Assembly: GCA_024364805.1 (NCBI GenBank)
Contig: CM044488.1
Coordinates: forward strand, 43,735,069-43,780,017
Origin: Euprymna scolopes
Taxonomy: Eukaryota > Mollusca > Cephalopoda > Sepiida > Sepiolidae
Reading direction: 5' to 3'
Length of the DNA stretch: 44,949 bases
This document shows, piece after piece, positions 34,166-44,908 of the stretch (the first letter of the stretch is position 1; every line of letters starts with the position of its first letter). Made by a program: the position numbers and the translations under genes. The notes under the pieces were generated by a model. It was given only the letters and a program-made list of their open reading frames with translations, searched no databases and was not told the origin of the DNA.

Positions 34166-35205
34166 ATTAGAGCGTGCCCAAACACGGAACTTTTTCAATG
34201 AAACCGGATTAAAGTGAGAATGTCTTAGCCTTTGTGTTTTTTCTTCTTCTGTCTAAAAGGATTGGGAATCAAAAATGACAAATCTCTTATCTCGTTGATA
34301 AAATTCAACGATTGATGAAAATCTCAAATGCTATAATTCTCTACCTGCACAATCTTTAGCGAGATATATTAATAATAAGTGAAGCATATTGACGCGAAAG
34401 TTCGATATAATCTTATGCAGTACAAGGAAGAACTTATCATTTTCTGATATAAGTATTTATATTAAGTCTCAGAATAATATCTTTGATTTTCCAAATGGCG
34501 TTGATACATCGAGCGTGCGGACAGCATGTGGCATATGTTGAGATCCTCATTTCAAACCGGTGAGTAGTCCTATCTATATAGTTAGAAATTAATATACAAG
34601 ATACTTTTTTTGAATGGTAAGCAGAACATCTTCATGGAAACAGGAGAAATTGTTTGAGTTGTTTAAACAACTCCTAGTATAGCGGACGGAAAACAGCGTC
34701 TAGTAGAAAGGATCTTATTTACATTGTCGCCTTATCCTTTCCACAAAATATAAATGACATCGGGACTCGCTAATCCATTAGAACTATTGAAATTTGCAAT
34801 TTTCTGTTCAACAACATTTTTTTATAATATTGATGCGATATCTATTGACAAGGAAAATATCACTGATTTTACCAAGGTTTATTCTTGGAACAAATCTAAA
34901 GACCTGAATGAGTTTCAACAAGATTAATTTGTCTTATTTTGAGATTATCGAAAAGCCAATTTAATTAATGTCGATTTTTTATGCTTTCTACTTACTGTGA
35001 GTATATAAACAGTGTCCCCGTTGTCATCCCATATTGTTGACAAAATGCGCCCGGGCCAATTTTCCTTTAGTCGTCACACTTGTGAAACTAGCGTTGCATT
35101 TAGGCTGGTGACAAAAAAACACGTAGATGTCAAGATTCAGTTTTTCTAACAGAATTTATTTCAAACAGAAACAAAGAATATATCAACCTTTTATGCATAA
35201 TATAT
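34166..35205. other. No gene recognised
   Basis: No supported gene. One perfect 18 bp palindrome, gagttgtttaaacaactc, lies at 34656-34673. Confidence 0.4.

Positions 35206-35210
<5 letters not shown>

Positions 35211-35295
<85 letters not shown>
35211..35295. repeat. Compound microsatellite (CA)n(TA)n
   Basis: About 16 CA units followed by about 25 TA units. Confidence 0.97.
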
Positions 35296-35296
<1 letters not shown>

Positions 35297-35578
35297 AAAC
35301 AAAAATCTTGTTATTGAAAATTTATTCAAATTTTCAATAAAGTCGTTATAAATCATCTAAGAATGATTTACAACATTTTAATTATCCGACAAGAGTACAA
35401 ATAAACAAAAAAAACTTGTCTCATTGAGTTTCGAAGAATGCAATTCTTCTAATCAAGGAGAAGAGGTTTGCAAAATGTACAATAAATTTTGCAAGTTAAT
35501 GCATTAAAGGAAACTGACAATATGAAATTAATTATACTTGCACCAAAAAGTTTTAAAACTGTTATATATATATATCAC

Positions 35579-35750
<172 letters not shown>

Positions 35751-35753
<3 letters not shown>

Positions 35754-36660
35754 CAATAGATAGATAGAACGTTCGTCTTGTTATCTTCAGTTATATTCTA
35801 CGTGACCGCTCTCACTCTCGCTGCGGCTCACTTCGTTTGCTTTAGTTATCAGCGATTGAGAATTATCCAAATAAACAATTGTTAATACTTTCTGCTTTTT
35901 TTTACGTCGTTCATTTCCGTATTACATTTAAGTTATTTTAACGCAATTGTTTTTTACAAATAAATCTACTTTAATCATTTTACAACGGCGATTTACCCAC
36001 CGCCTTCCTATTTTTTAATTTATTCTCCATTTTTAATACATTTTTCTTAAAAACATTAATACATTTTCTTCTACACTACCAACATCAATAAATAATCCCG
36101 AAAATATGTTTTTTTAAATTTGCGTTACAAATAAATAATCAACGCGACAATAAAACGTATTGTTTCCTGTGTACGTTTTCAGCGTTCAATTGTTTTTTTT
36201 TTTTCGCGTTTCAATTAAAAGATATATCAAAATTTGAATTTAACTTTAGGTATTATGGTATCTGTTCAGTACACATTTACCCATAAGTATGACACACCAC
36301 TTATAATTCAATGGCTATAAGTTTTTTTTTTAAATAAACAATTATTTATTTATTTATTTACAATAGCGGGAACTGTGGAAATTCCACAGCGCCATCTTTC
36401 AGATGTAATGTATTGCTGCTGAGCACTCTGTGAACGTTAAGCTATACTATTGTAGCGTTTTTGTTAAAACATAAAATAATTTATCTAATTAATCTGGTTA
36501 ATGTAGTGTCAGTATATATCTGGTTATTACGGTCTATATTATCTTTAGACAGAACAAATACTATCCTTGGATCCTAGCCAGAAGATGAAGAAGGTATATT
36601 TTAGTTTCAAGTACGTCCCAAAAGCGACAACACTTTATTTATTTATTTGGATTTAATTGC
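35751..36660. other. No gene recognised
   Basis: AT-rich. A short perfect hairpin sequence ctgtggaaattccacag lies at about 36373-36389. Confidence 0.4.
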
Positions 36661-36663
36661 ATG

Positions 36664-36821
36664 TTCGACGATCGGGAGATCCTATTTATTAAAATGGGGG
36701 ATAGAAAATGATAACATACTACGAACATTAAATTAACGTATCTATATACTGACAATTCAATGTTCGTAATATGTTATCACCTTTTGTCCTCTTTTTTAAT
36801 AAATGGGATATTCCGATCGAA
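36664..36821. mobile_element. Foldback MITE-like element, arms about 70 bp
   Basis: The left arm (36664-36733) contains ttcgacgatcggga, cctatttattaaaa and gataacatactacgaaca. The right arm (36752-36821) is its inverse complement with scattered mismatches (tgttcgtaatatgttatcac, ttaataaatggga, ttccgatcgaa). About 18 bp separates them. The element is almost entirely terminal inverted repeat with no coding content. No clear target duplication was identified, so the superfamily is unknown. Confidence 0.75.
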
Positions 36822-36957
36822 TAATTTGTAATCTGGAAACCATGACACACGTATGTACGTTAACGGTACTACAGTATTGATATATAGATATTAATTTATT
36901 TATTGTACAATTATTTTCTTATTTCTTTTTCCTTTCCTTCATTTTCTTTCATTGCAG

Positions 36958-37171
36958 AAGGGGATATCTTTCTTTTCTCTGATGCCTATCTTTAGCGATT
37001 TTACTGTTCTGAATTCACTTGTAACGATTTGTCGGCGCCAACTTTCCCAACCGTCACATTTCTCCGGCAACATTTTGCTCGTGTCTTTCACTCTTCCCGT
37101 TTTCACGTCTTCACAAATGGACGGTAATTATTTATTCATGAACTGGCGTTAATCACTTTGCAGCATCGGCG
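36958..37171 (+). other. Candidate host exon
   Basis: A long pyrimidine tract (about 36910-36950) runs into ttcattgcag, a textbook 3' splice site, and 37172 begins gtaagtga, a strong 5' splice site. The enclosed 214 bases are richer in GC and CpG than their surroundings. From 36958 one frame is open for 64 codons (KGISFFSLMPIF to MNWR) until a TAA at 37150. With the 37171 donor all frames are closed, which suits an untranslated exon. With the weaker gtaatt donor after 37123 the exon would be coding. No homology recognised. Chance co-occurrence of splice-like sites is possible. Confidence 0.3.
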
Positions 37172-37179
37172 GTAAGTGA

Positions 37180-37767
37180 ATTAACCAAAAAAAAAAAAAA
37201 AAAATGATTGTACGGAAATTGAGTAAAACGGAATGCTGGGAATTATGTCAGTGATTTTTATTGTCTTATTTTCTATTTCTTTCAAACAAGTCACGCCAGT
37301 TCTTTCCTAGTTATCTCCCTTCATACTTGAATTTGAAATATCAACTTTGCAATATACTTTCTGTGTTATGATAGGATAATGCTTCAACATTAAGGACTGA
37401 AACAGTTTGTGAATCGTGATAAAATTGACTTTTGATGACGGAGAATTATGCTAAGAGTCGGAAAAAGCCGAATGTAAATGAACCGGTATCCTATTCAAAA
37501 CGAAGTGACACTTGAACAGGAAAAAATGATAAACCAGACACAGTATGATTAATTTTATGAAACAAATATTTAGTTTTTAACGAAGAAAATATTGTAAAAC
37601 AACTGTTATATTTTTCTTTCAAGAAAAAAATTTTAAAAATTGTGAAATTATTCTTTTTTTTTTTTTTTTTGACAAACTGTATTTTATATCGGTACAGCTT
37701 TTCCGCTAAACTGAGTAGGTTAGAGTTTGATTGCTGTTTGCGTGTAGTTAAATTAAGCTTTAGGCTA
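37180..37767. other. No gene recognised
   Basis: AT-rich with poly-A (37187-37204) and poly-T (37653-37670) runs; no supported gene. Confidence 0.4.
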
Positions 37768-38145
37768 TTTTTTTTTTTTACACAGTGATCACCACTTATC
37801 AAGGCCCGGAAGCCACTCAGGGATAAGGCTTATTGCAAGTACATTACGTTAGTGTGGAGATTTGATGAAGTGTTTAATTAAGGGGGCGGTTCATTAGGAA
37901 TTTGTTAACATTGGACTTGAACACATCCAAGTTGTAGTCCGGAGGGAAGCAGGCAGACGGAACAGAGTTCCACAGGCGTGCAGTTCTAAGAAAGAAGCTT
38001 TGTTCATGGAATCCGCGTTTTGATTTAGGAAGAGATATAGAGTGGGGGAAATTTTTCACAGTGGATTCAGCTAGACGGGTGTTTTTCGTGAAAGATTGGC
38101 GAGGGGGGACCAGAGATTAGAGTTCAGACGAGCACCTGCCATGAA
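37768..38145 (-). mobile_element. LINE 3' end fragment (copy D)
   Basis: The minus strand from about 38108 reads RQSFTKNTRLAESTVKNFPH, then KSKRGFHEQSFFLRTARLWN and PDYNLDVFKSNVNKFLMNRP with a stop at 37874, in one uninterrupted frame. This is the C-terminal end of ORF2 and shows the true terminus of the family's protein, which copies B and C have lost by frameshift. The tail (37768-37873) ends in the family 3' motif and a poly-A (T on the plus strand). Truncated at the 5' side at about 38145. Confidence 0.85.
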
Positions 38146-39659
38146 TGGTTAGTTCATAGGTTATAGTTAGGGTACAGTAAGTTTAGGGTTAGGGTTAGAG
38201 TATAAATAAATTTTTAAATATTTTTTTTTAGAAAAAATGTTCTTTTTTCTAAGAGTTTTTTTGTTGTTGCTTTGTTTTTCGGCCAAAATTTGATTAGCTT
38301 TTGAGAGACTAAATCGACAGTCCTAAAACGCAGATATTCATTAGCGATTTAATCAATTGTCTTAACTTAATGAATTTTACAATTTTACTCATATCAAAAT
38401 GTAAATTATCGTTTCCTTTTTTTCGCATTTTAACTAGATAAACGCTTCTGCATTTTTCATTTGTTTACATGAATAGACAGATGATGTAGAACGTAAAGTT
38501 GTTGTTTTTTTTTCACGGTTCGCAAATTACCAAACACCGACGTATTTTTTTATTATCGATGGCGGGAAATGAATACGGAATTAGTGAGGAAATAAAATAT
38601 ATACGCAGACATCAGTTTTGAATACGATTTTCCTAACCCTTAAAACTCATTTCTTTTAATTAATCGATCTGGACTTCTTCTAATGTCTCAGCTAATGACC
38701 ACCGTTGTTTTTCCAAAAACTCTAAAAGTATTAACGAATATACTATGTTTTTCCTATTGCTCTAAACCTTCCATTTTAAACATATATAAAATATCTCTTT
38801 TGTGAATATATGCCTTCTGAACTCATTGTTTTATTTTGTGTACCGTATGACAATGTATTTCGTTTTTCACACATTTGATTATAAAAACCTGCAATTTTTT
38901 TTCACTGAAAATATTTCTCTTAATCCATCTTAGCCCCGAAGATTTATCTCCCATTACAAGTATCCCTAAAGTATAACCCCCAAACCAGCGTGAACACATT
39001 CCTAAAATCTGATAACTTCCAACCTTAAAATCTAATAACCGCCTCCCAAAAAAATCCTTTTAAGATAGAGTACTGTTACGACATCTCAGGAGCACCCTTT
39101 CCTGCCTCGGATAGAATACAAAATCTAATTCGGAATCTAGTAAAGCGTATCATCCCCATAACCACTTTCTCGCAAAAAGAGATTTTGCTAGTCGTTCCCT
39201 GTTCAACCGTCATGTTTATAGTAGGTGTTCAACTGTTTTCAAATCTATGTCTCCCTCTAAAAATATTTACGATAAAAACGCATCTAATTACAACCCTTGT
39301 CACTAATTTCCTTTCTTTGTCTGTGTACCAAAAACTAAGCGAATTTTCCAAGAGCAGAGTTTTTTTTCCTAGAACAACTTGTATGATGAACAGAATACAG
39401 CTTGGTTGCTGCCCAGCTTACTACGACAAATTCTTGTTGAATCATTTAATATGAAATGAATCAATTCTGCCCAATTTTAACCATCGTTACCAATCATCAC
39501 GATGTATCTCACTGTCTACCTGACAAACTAATTCACTTTTAACCTGGCATTCGGACTTTGACGAATGGAAATAAAGCACAGGGTAGAACGATAAAATAGT
39601 CGCTCTAGAAAAGACGATATGATTTCAGTTCTGTTTAATGAAAACCGGTTTTTTTTTCA
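38146..39659. other. No gene recognised; short telomere-like motif
   Basis: Contains ttagggttagggttag at 38183-38198 close to the 5' end of LINE copy D. The rest is AT-rich; a C-rich passage at 38930-39130 has no open frame. An 89-codon frame at 39185-39454 has no recognised domain. Confidence 0.4.
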
Positions 39660-40346
39660 GACCATCTACTAGTTGGCCAGTTATGTACAAATCCCAAGAG
39701 AGATGTGAGCCTTCTATCGAAGAGCGACGCTTTACAACTAATGCTCTCTACAGACCTCGGTTAGGATAGCAGGACCATTGCCAGCACCCTGGAAATGCAG
39801 ATCCGGACGGTTTAACATTTGAGGGCACAGCTAAGCGAAGTTTTCGGCCACGGTGTGGTTTCAAGTGAGATCCACATCGTGCCACCTAACACCTTTGAAG
39901 TCGGCTTGAAATTCAACACCAAAGTGTACCTGGATGTGCTGAAGTGTGTGGTCATCCCCTGAAGCAATCAGGTGGCCGCTGGGTGTGGTAGCAGAAAATT
40001 GACCTTGGTTCTCAGAAGGAGTGCTACAATTTTGCACCCTTCTCTCACTTGCCTCCCTCCTCCCCCGACCTGTACCTGCTGGACTACTTTGTATAGTCAT
40101 ACGTCGAGAACATTGCCAACATGACTTTCCACAACACCACAGCCAGCCTGATCGCTACCATCACCGGGTATTCACCGAGCTTCCGCCGGCACTTGTGGAA
40201 AGGCATGCTCTCAGTTCCAGACCGGTATCGAGGCGTTGATTGAGGTTGAAGGTGGGTTCATTGAATAGATGTCAGTCCTACTACATAATCAAGTTACCTG
40301 AATTAATTTTTTGAATAAAAGATTTTCGTTCCACCCTGTATATATA
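39660..40346 (+). mobile_element. IS630/Tc1-like transposon remnant, 3' part
   Basis: Encloses the transposase remnant below and ends with attttcgttccaccctgtat (to about 40340) at a TA-rich site. Its outer end, ACAGGGTG on the minus strand, matches that of the left-edge element at 285-293. The 5' half is missing or unrecognisable. Confidence 0.7.
39760..40268 (+). pseudogene. IS630-like DDE transposase, fragmented
   Basis: In several frames: AGTIASTLEMQIRTV, EIHIVPPNTFEVGLKF, NTKVYLDVLKCVVIP, QKECYNFAPFSHLPPSSPD, LLDYFV, SYVENIANMTFHNTTASLIA and, at the end, FQTGIEALIEVEGGFIE with a TAG at 40266-40268. The family normally reads WVWQQD-APAH, QKECYDFVPFSHWPPSSPD and NPLDYFVWSYVENITN. Here the segment with the second catalytic Asp is deleted and the third (LLDY) is retained. 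Frameshifts and stops separate the blocks, and a large deletion removes the part with the first catalytic Asp. The protein would cut and paste the transposon ends; this copy cannot. Confidence 0.85.
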
Positions 40347-40889
40347 TAGTCTTTATTAAATACCTCTTAACCTAGCAGCTATCTACCAACATTTATGCGG
40401 TTTTGTTAATTAATTTAGGTGTGAATCGTTTAAACATATATTTACCGTTGAGTACGGAGACGTGGTGACGCCTATGAAAAACAGCGGTGTATACACGCAC
40501 ATTCCAGATGGATATTTTATCTACATTCTTATGTCCTATAACCATGTCGGAAGTTGCCGAATTACTCAATGAAATATGTAAAAGCAGAATGTAATACCTA
40601 AATATTTACCTCTTCATCCATCTTCATGCCATACAGTAAACAACGTTTACAACTTACGTATCTCTGTTTGTCGATGGGCAAAAAGCTTAATGGTAAATAA
40701 AACTGGTATGTTGATAGATTCGTCTCTGTGTTGATTTTAAGAATAACAATAAACGAAGTTGATGCCAGCATAGTTAGCAGATAGCTTCGTCGATTTCAGA
40801 GTGGCAACAGAGATATAAGTGATAAAGCTCGCTGCGGACGCCTATGCACATACACCATCCAATCGCTGGCAATTGAAAATAGTGGTGAT
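40347..40889. other. No gene recognised
   Basis: Anonymous sequence between two transposons. Confidence 0.4.
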
Positions 40890-42173
40890 TACAGGAGCGT
40901 GCAATAAGTAATGCCCCTGACCCACTTTCCATATCAGTAGAGCAACGAAACCTGGCACAATTATTAGTCTTTCTCTACATAGGAATCACCAAGAGTTATG
41001 CATTCCTCCCATCATTTGATGCAGCTCTGGAGACCGGCTTTGTAGAACACTCCTGGTTGGTCCTCCAACCTCGACGTGACTTAAGAAATCAAGGCTGCAT
41101 AATCTGGGAAACGCTTTCCTTTCAAATACAACTTCATGGCTGGGAAGAGGTGAAAGTCAGAGGGTGCAAAGTCAGGAGAGTAGGGAGGATGTGGTAAGAT
41201 TTCATAACAACACACCCTTGCTTCTGATCTGGCGACATGCTTGTATTGGACACGAGCGTTGTCCTGCAGAGGAGGGTACCTTTACTGATCTTGCCCCGCC
41301 TCTTTGTTTTGATAGCTTCCCTTAATTTCCTCAAAAGTGAAGCATAATAGGCTCCTGTAATTGTGGTACCATTTGTCAGGAAATCTGTCATCACTACTCC
41401 GTGCTGGTCCCAGGAGACTATGACCTTGATAGCGGAGGGCTGCACCCTTGCCTTCTTTGGAGATGGTGAGTTCAAGTGCTTCCACTGCATTGACTGGGCA
41501 TTGGTCTCTGGATCATAGTGGTGGGCCCTGGTTTCATCCTGTGTAATTAGTCTTTTGAAAGACTTTTACTCATCTTCTTGGCACATCTCCAAATTCATCC
41601 TCGAGCACTCGACGCGTTCTCGCTTCTGGAATCGTGTGAGCAACCTGGGAATCCATGTGGTAGGCACCTTATGCATATGGACATGAATGATAGTTTCTAA
41701 AGACCGTGTACTAATCTTGACATCTAGGGCTATTTGGCGAATAGTAATGCGCCGATCTTCCAAAATGGCAGCCTCAACTTGACGGACAGATGCCTCATCA
41801 ATGGCAGAATCAGGGGGGGGACATCAGGTCTGGAAGCTGTTTCCAGACTTCCGGCGATGTTTGAATTCATGATACCAGCGTTTTACAAGGTCATATGAGG
41901 GCATTATCATCATAAGTTTCTTTCATTTCATCAAAAGTTTCCTGTGGTGTGCGTCCTTTCAAATACAAAAACCGGATCACTGCTCGACATTCAACAGGCT
42001 CCATTTCACACCTGACTCAGTTCAAACACCTGTAAAACAGAAACCACAATTATTTCAGAGCTGTATTTTGCCACATAATCCGTAGAGATATAAATCATTG
42101 CACGTACAAAATTTCAGCTAGATCAGACAACTGAAAGTGGGTCAGGGGAATTACTTATTGCACATTCCTCGTA
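40890..42173 (-). mobile_element. Full-length mariner with both terminal repeats
   Basis: Matching inverted termini of about 40 bp: on the left gtgcaataagtaatgcccct then gacccactttc, and on the right the inverse of gtgcaataagtaattcccct then gacccactttc. The outer ends begin TACAGGAGCG and TACGAGGAAT at TA dinucleotides. The length of about 1284 bp is typical for mariner. It contains one broken transposase gene on the minus strand. Its right end lies about 35 bp from the end of a different mariner lineage (42207-42295). Confidence 0.92.
40964..42004 (-). pseudogene. Mariner DD34D transposase, nearly full length but frameshifted
   Basis: Starts MEPVECRAVIRFLYLKGRTP at 42004, then in a second frame YDLVKRWYHEFKHRRKSGNS (HTH). 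Further on it shows ILEDRRITIRQIALDVKIST, TTWIPRLLTRFQKR, ITQDETRAHHYDPE with the first catalytic Asp, QWKHLNSPSPKKAR, GAYYASLLRKLREAIK, LQDNARVQYKH with the second, PHPPYSPDFAPSDFHLFP with the third, and ITLGDSYVEKD at the end. Exactly 34 residues separate the second and third Asp. A frameshift near 41905 and one near 41280, stops at 41824-41826 and 41566-41568, a C-run at 41812-41819, and later stops break it. All three catalytic residues survive, so inactivation is by frame loss. Confidence 0.92.
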
Positions 42174-42206
42174 TGTAGAAAAATAAACCTTGAAGTACTG
42201 TTCGTT

Positions 42207-42295
42207 TTAATGGAACAACTCCTATCTTCGTAGTTTTTCATTATGAGAGGCGAACTTAACAAATAGGATACCTTACTTTTGGAACGACCCTTGTA
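42207..42295 (+). mobile_element. 3' end of a mariner related to 5671-6186
   Basis: The series ttaatggaa, tcttcgtagttttt, cttactttt and ggaacgacccttgta aligns with the inverse of the left end of the deleted mariner at 5671-6186. Only about 90 bases remain, ending at TA (42294-42295). Confidence 0.65.
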
Positions 42296-42870
42296 CATAT
42301 ACCAAACTACATTAACATTTTTCAATTAAAATGTGTCCTTGACCTTTTGATAAATTGGCTATTTGTGTCCAGCAAATGTTTAGAACATATGTTGAATAAA
42401 ATTAAAGTGTTGAGTTGTTGCCAACGGATAAAACCAAAGAAAACTGTTTGTTATTTTTCATATTATATTACAATTTTCAACACCCAATATCTGCTTGCTC
42501 GAATTCGAACAGATATTTTGATATTATCTGTTTTAATCCTATCCGTCATCTCCTTTTCTAAACTGAGCGAAATAAAAACAAACCAGCATCCTCCGAGTCT
42601 ATGAATATCTTCTACAACAGCAGAAGTGAAACTCCATGTTTTCTTTTTCACTTCATGAACCATTGTTCACAGTGTCATTGACGTCATGTGTGACGTCACG
42701 GGCGTTCTTTTCTAGGTAAGAACCCCCTTTCCACGCTACCTGCACTGGCTGCCTTTGTTGTTTCATTTTCGTCCTCTGAAGTCGTCATAATTTCTTCCAT
42801 CTTTATTTTCATCTTGTACAATCATATTGAAGTCATTGCATAGTTTCATATGCGTTACCGCATAAACTCC
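42296..42870. other. No gene recognised; paired CRE sites
   Basis: See the separate entry for the CRE pair. A minus- or plus-strand frame across 42347-42663 has no recognised domain. Confidence 0.4.
42679..42698. promoter_or_regulatory. Two perfect CRE palindromes (TGACGTCA) 4 bp apart
   Basis: TGACGTCA occurs at 42679-42686 and 42691-42698. This is the full consensus for CREB/ATF-type bZIP dimers. About 17 bp downstream tctag|gtaagaa matches a 5' splice donor at 42716. Together they might mark a promoter or enhancer of a nearby host gene; no TATA box or start site can be asserted. Confidence 0.4.
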
Positions 42871-42874
42871 ACTA

Positions 42875-42878
<4 letters not shown>

Positions 42879-42938
<60 letters not shown>

Positions 42939-42940
42939 AA
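42879..42940. repeat. Microsatellite (TC)n(TATC)n
   Basis: About 14 TC units followed by about 8 TATC units. Confidence 0.97.
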
Positions 42941-43082
42941 TTATCTGTCTATCTTTAGTGTGGCTTGGCAAACGAGTTATTCAAACTGAGATCGGAACCT
43001 GACCGGCTAAACAAAAAAGAGGCATTTTATCCGCTTACTACAATAATTCAAATCTAAATATTTATATTTATATTTACTTTCC

Positions 43083-43185
43083 TCTCCACGAAGGCAGAAT
43101 TAGACACAATGTCAGTTTTTAATGCGGAGAAACCCAGCTCCCGAAAATGGAACACTCTGATTTGAAAAAAAAATTAAAATTGCCT
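43083..43185 (+). repeat. Short dispersed repeat, second copy of the patch at 9176-9303
   Basis: Shares cctc-ccacg, agaattagacaca, gtcagtttttaa and gcggagaaa, then after an extra stretch of about 30 bp aaaaaattaaaattgcctcagtc-tgaagca with the patch inside LINE copy B. The short inverted piece ctccacg / cggag is also kept. Class unknown; it may be a SINE or MITE. Confidence 0.55.
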
Positions 43186-43639
43186 CAGTCTTGAAGCATT
43201 TAGTTTTCACTGGCTGTGAACTAAAAAGACTAATTGTAGCACCAGAATAGATACTACACTTTATTCCTTACCAAATATGAAGCATTTTTGCAGTGGTCTA
43301 TTCTTTTACGAAGAGTCATGCATCATCACTTACGGCCATTGGACCTATCAGTTACCAATACTCAATTCACAAAGAGACCACGCTAGTTATCCGTCGGCAA
43401 TTTTTCTGTGTAGCTTTCCTGTCATAAATATATTAAATACTAATATATTAAATAACTAATTCTATCCGTGTATCAAGCACGGCTGTAGTAAATACTGAAA
43501 CGAATACACATGCACAATAGATTATTCATGTGTGGCCGTGTTGTTAGATTTGAAAGTCGAACGTTTAAATTCCCCGGCCTTACATTAATAGATTACATCA
43601 AGTCGAATAACATATATGTAGAAGATACTAACAAGTCTG
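43186..43639. other. No gene recognised
   Basis: No supported feature; part may be older LINE sequence leading into the next entry. Confidence 0.35.
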
Positions 43640-44046
43640 CTGTAAACAAGGTGGGTTTCCTCTATCGCGATACCTTTCACATTTGACATACTTCTATATC
43701 TCTACAAAGCCACCATTAGCCTATGTATAGAGTATTATTGCCGTATTTGGGCTAGTGAATCAACCACTAGTTTTTCTCTATTAGCAAGTGTTAAAAACGA
43801 CCCTATAATCTAATAGTTCCACATTGTCTATCAAGCTCACACCTCTGTTCCTTCATCACAATATTGCATCCCTATGTTTGTTTGATATGGAATGTGCTCC
43901 AATGAACTTACTGCATGTGTATTCTATCAATGTACATACCCGTAACCAACTCGACAATTTATTGATTAATACTTTTACCGCAGAGGTACAAAAATGCCAG
44001 AAATCGTTCTACAGTAATTGCTACTTTCATTGAACAGCTGATTTTG

Positions 44047-44050
<4 letters not shown>
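43640..44050 (+). mobile_element. Fragment of a second LINE family, RT C-terminal region
   Basis: Degenerate frames contain YKATISLCIEYYCRIWAS, then YGMCSNELTACVFYQCTYP and NTFTAEVQKCQKSFYSNCYF with TADFGI. These correspond to the LINE blocks LYKSTIRPCMEYCCHIWAG, YFHGKCS-EL--MVP and F-------FLRTARLWN, but the sequence differs clearly from copies A-E. It is cut off at the CT microsatellite at 44050. Several stops are present. Confidence 0.55.
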
Positions 44051-44108
<58 letters not shown>

Positions 44109-44160
44109 TCTATCTATCTATCTATCTAATATCTATCTATATCTACCCATCTATCTATCT
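44050..44160. repeat. Microsatellite (TC)n(TATC)n
   Basis: About 22 TC units followed by an imperfect TATC array. Confidence 0.97.
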
Positions 44161-44905
44161 TTGATGCGCGTTTCCTCGTTGACTGGTGTGCAGAAATTTA
44201 GATTTAATGTTAACTACTTCCCGTCTAGGTTAGCTTTATAAACGCAGTCCCTATCACAATAATCTCTTAAGCTTCTGTGGTAATATGCCTTGTTTGGTGC
44301 TAGTAAAAATAATTTTAAAAAAATGAAAAATTATGTAAAAATAGAGCTTTTTAAAAACTTCTAATGCATGTGGGTATCGAAGCTATGGATATGATATATG
44401 TTTTAATTATTTTTTTGTTTTAGAAAAAAAGTTTTTTTTATTTGTAGAAAAATTAATTATAAGCTGTTTTTAATGAAACTGTCATTCTTCCTTAAATAGA
44501 TTTCATCCATAAATGTGTTCTATCAACCTTCATTATTGTGGACATTTTTTATTCCTGCCCTCCATCCGAACATTCTCTTGTTTGTTAACCTTGAAGTGAT
44601 TGCAAATATATCCATAGGTGATGTTCTGAATTGAAATTAAAGCCTTTCTATTGTCGAGGAAACATTTAAAAGGTTTTTAATCTTTAAATTGATATAATAG
44701 TGATAATTACATTTTCTGAAACGCGCGTACATATGGATACACTTTAAATGTTGATTGTTACAGAGTGATTATAAAAGTTGAAATTTTAATGACTTCAGCA
44801 ATTACTATTGAATTTTATATAAGCTCTGCTTAAAAAAACATGTAAAACATTGAACTTAACTTTATCTGCATTATTTAATATATGGTGGGGATTCATGATT
44901 TCTTA
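44161..44905. other. No gene recognised
   Basis: AT-rich; nothing supported. Confidence 0.4.
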
Positions 44906-44908
44906 TAC

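Noticed and set aside
37491-37802. 103-codon minus-strand frame
   Set aside because: Lysine- and phenylalanine-rich translation of AT-rich and homopolymer sequence.
40021-40239. 72-codon plus-strand frame
   Set aside because: Wrong-frame shadow over most of its length of the IS630-like transposase remnant.
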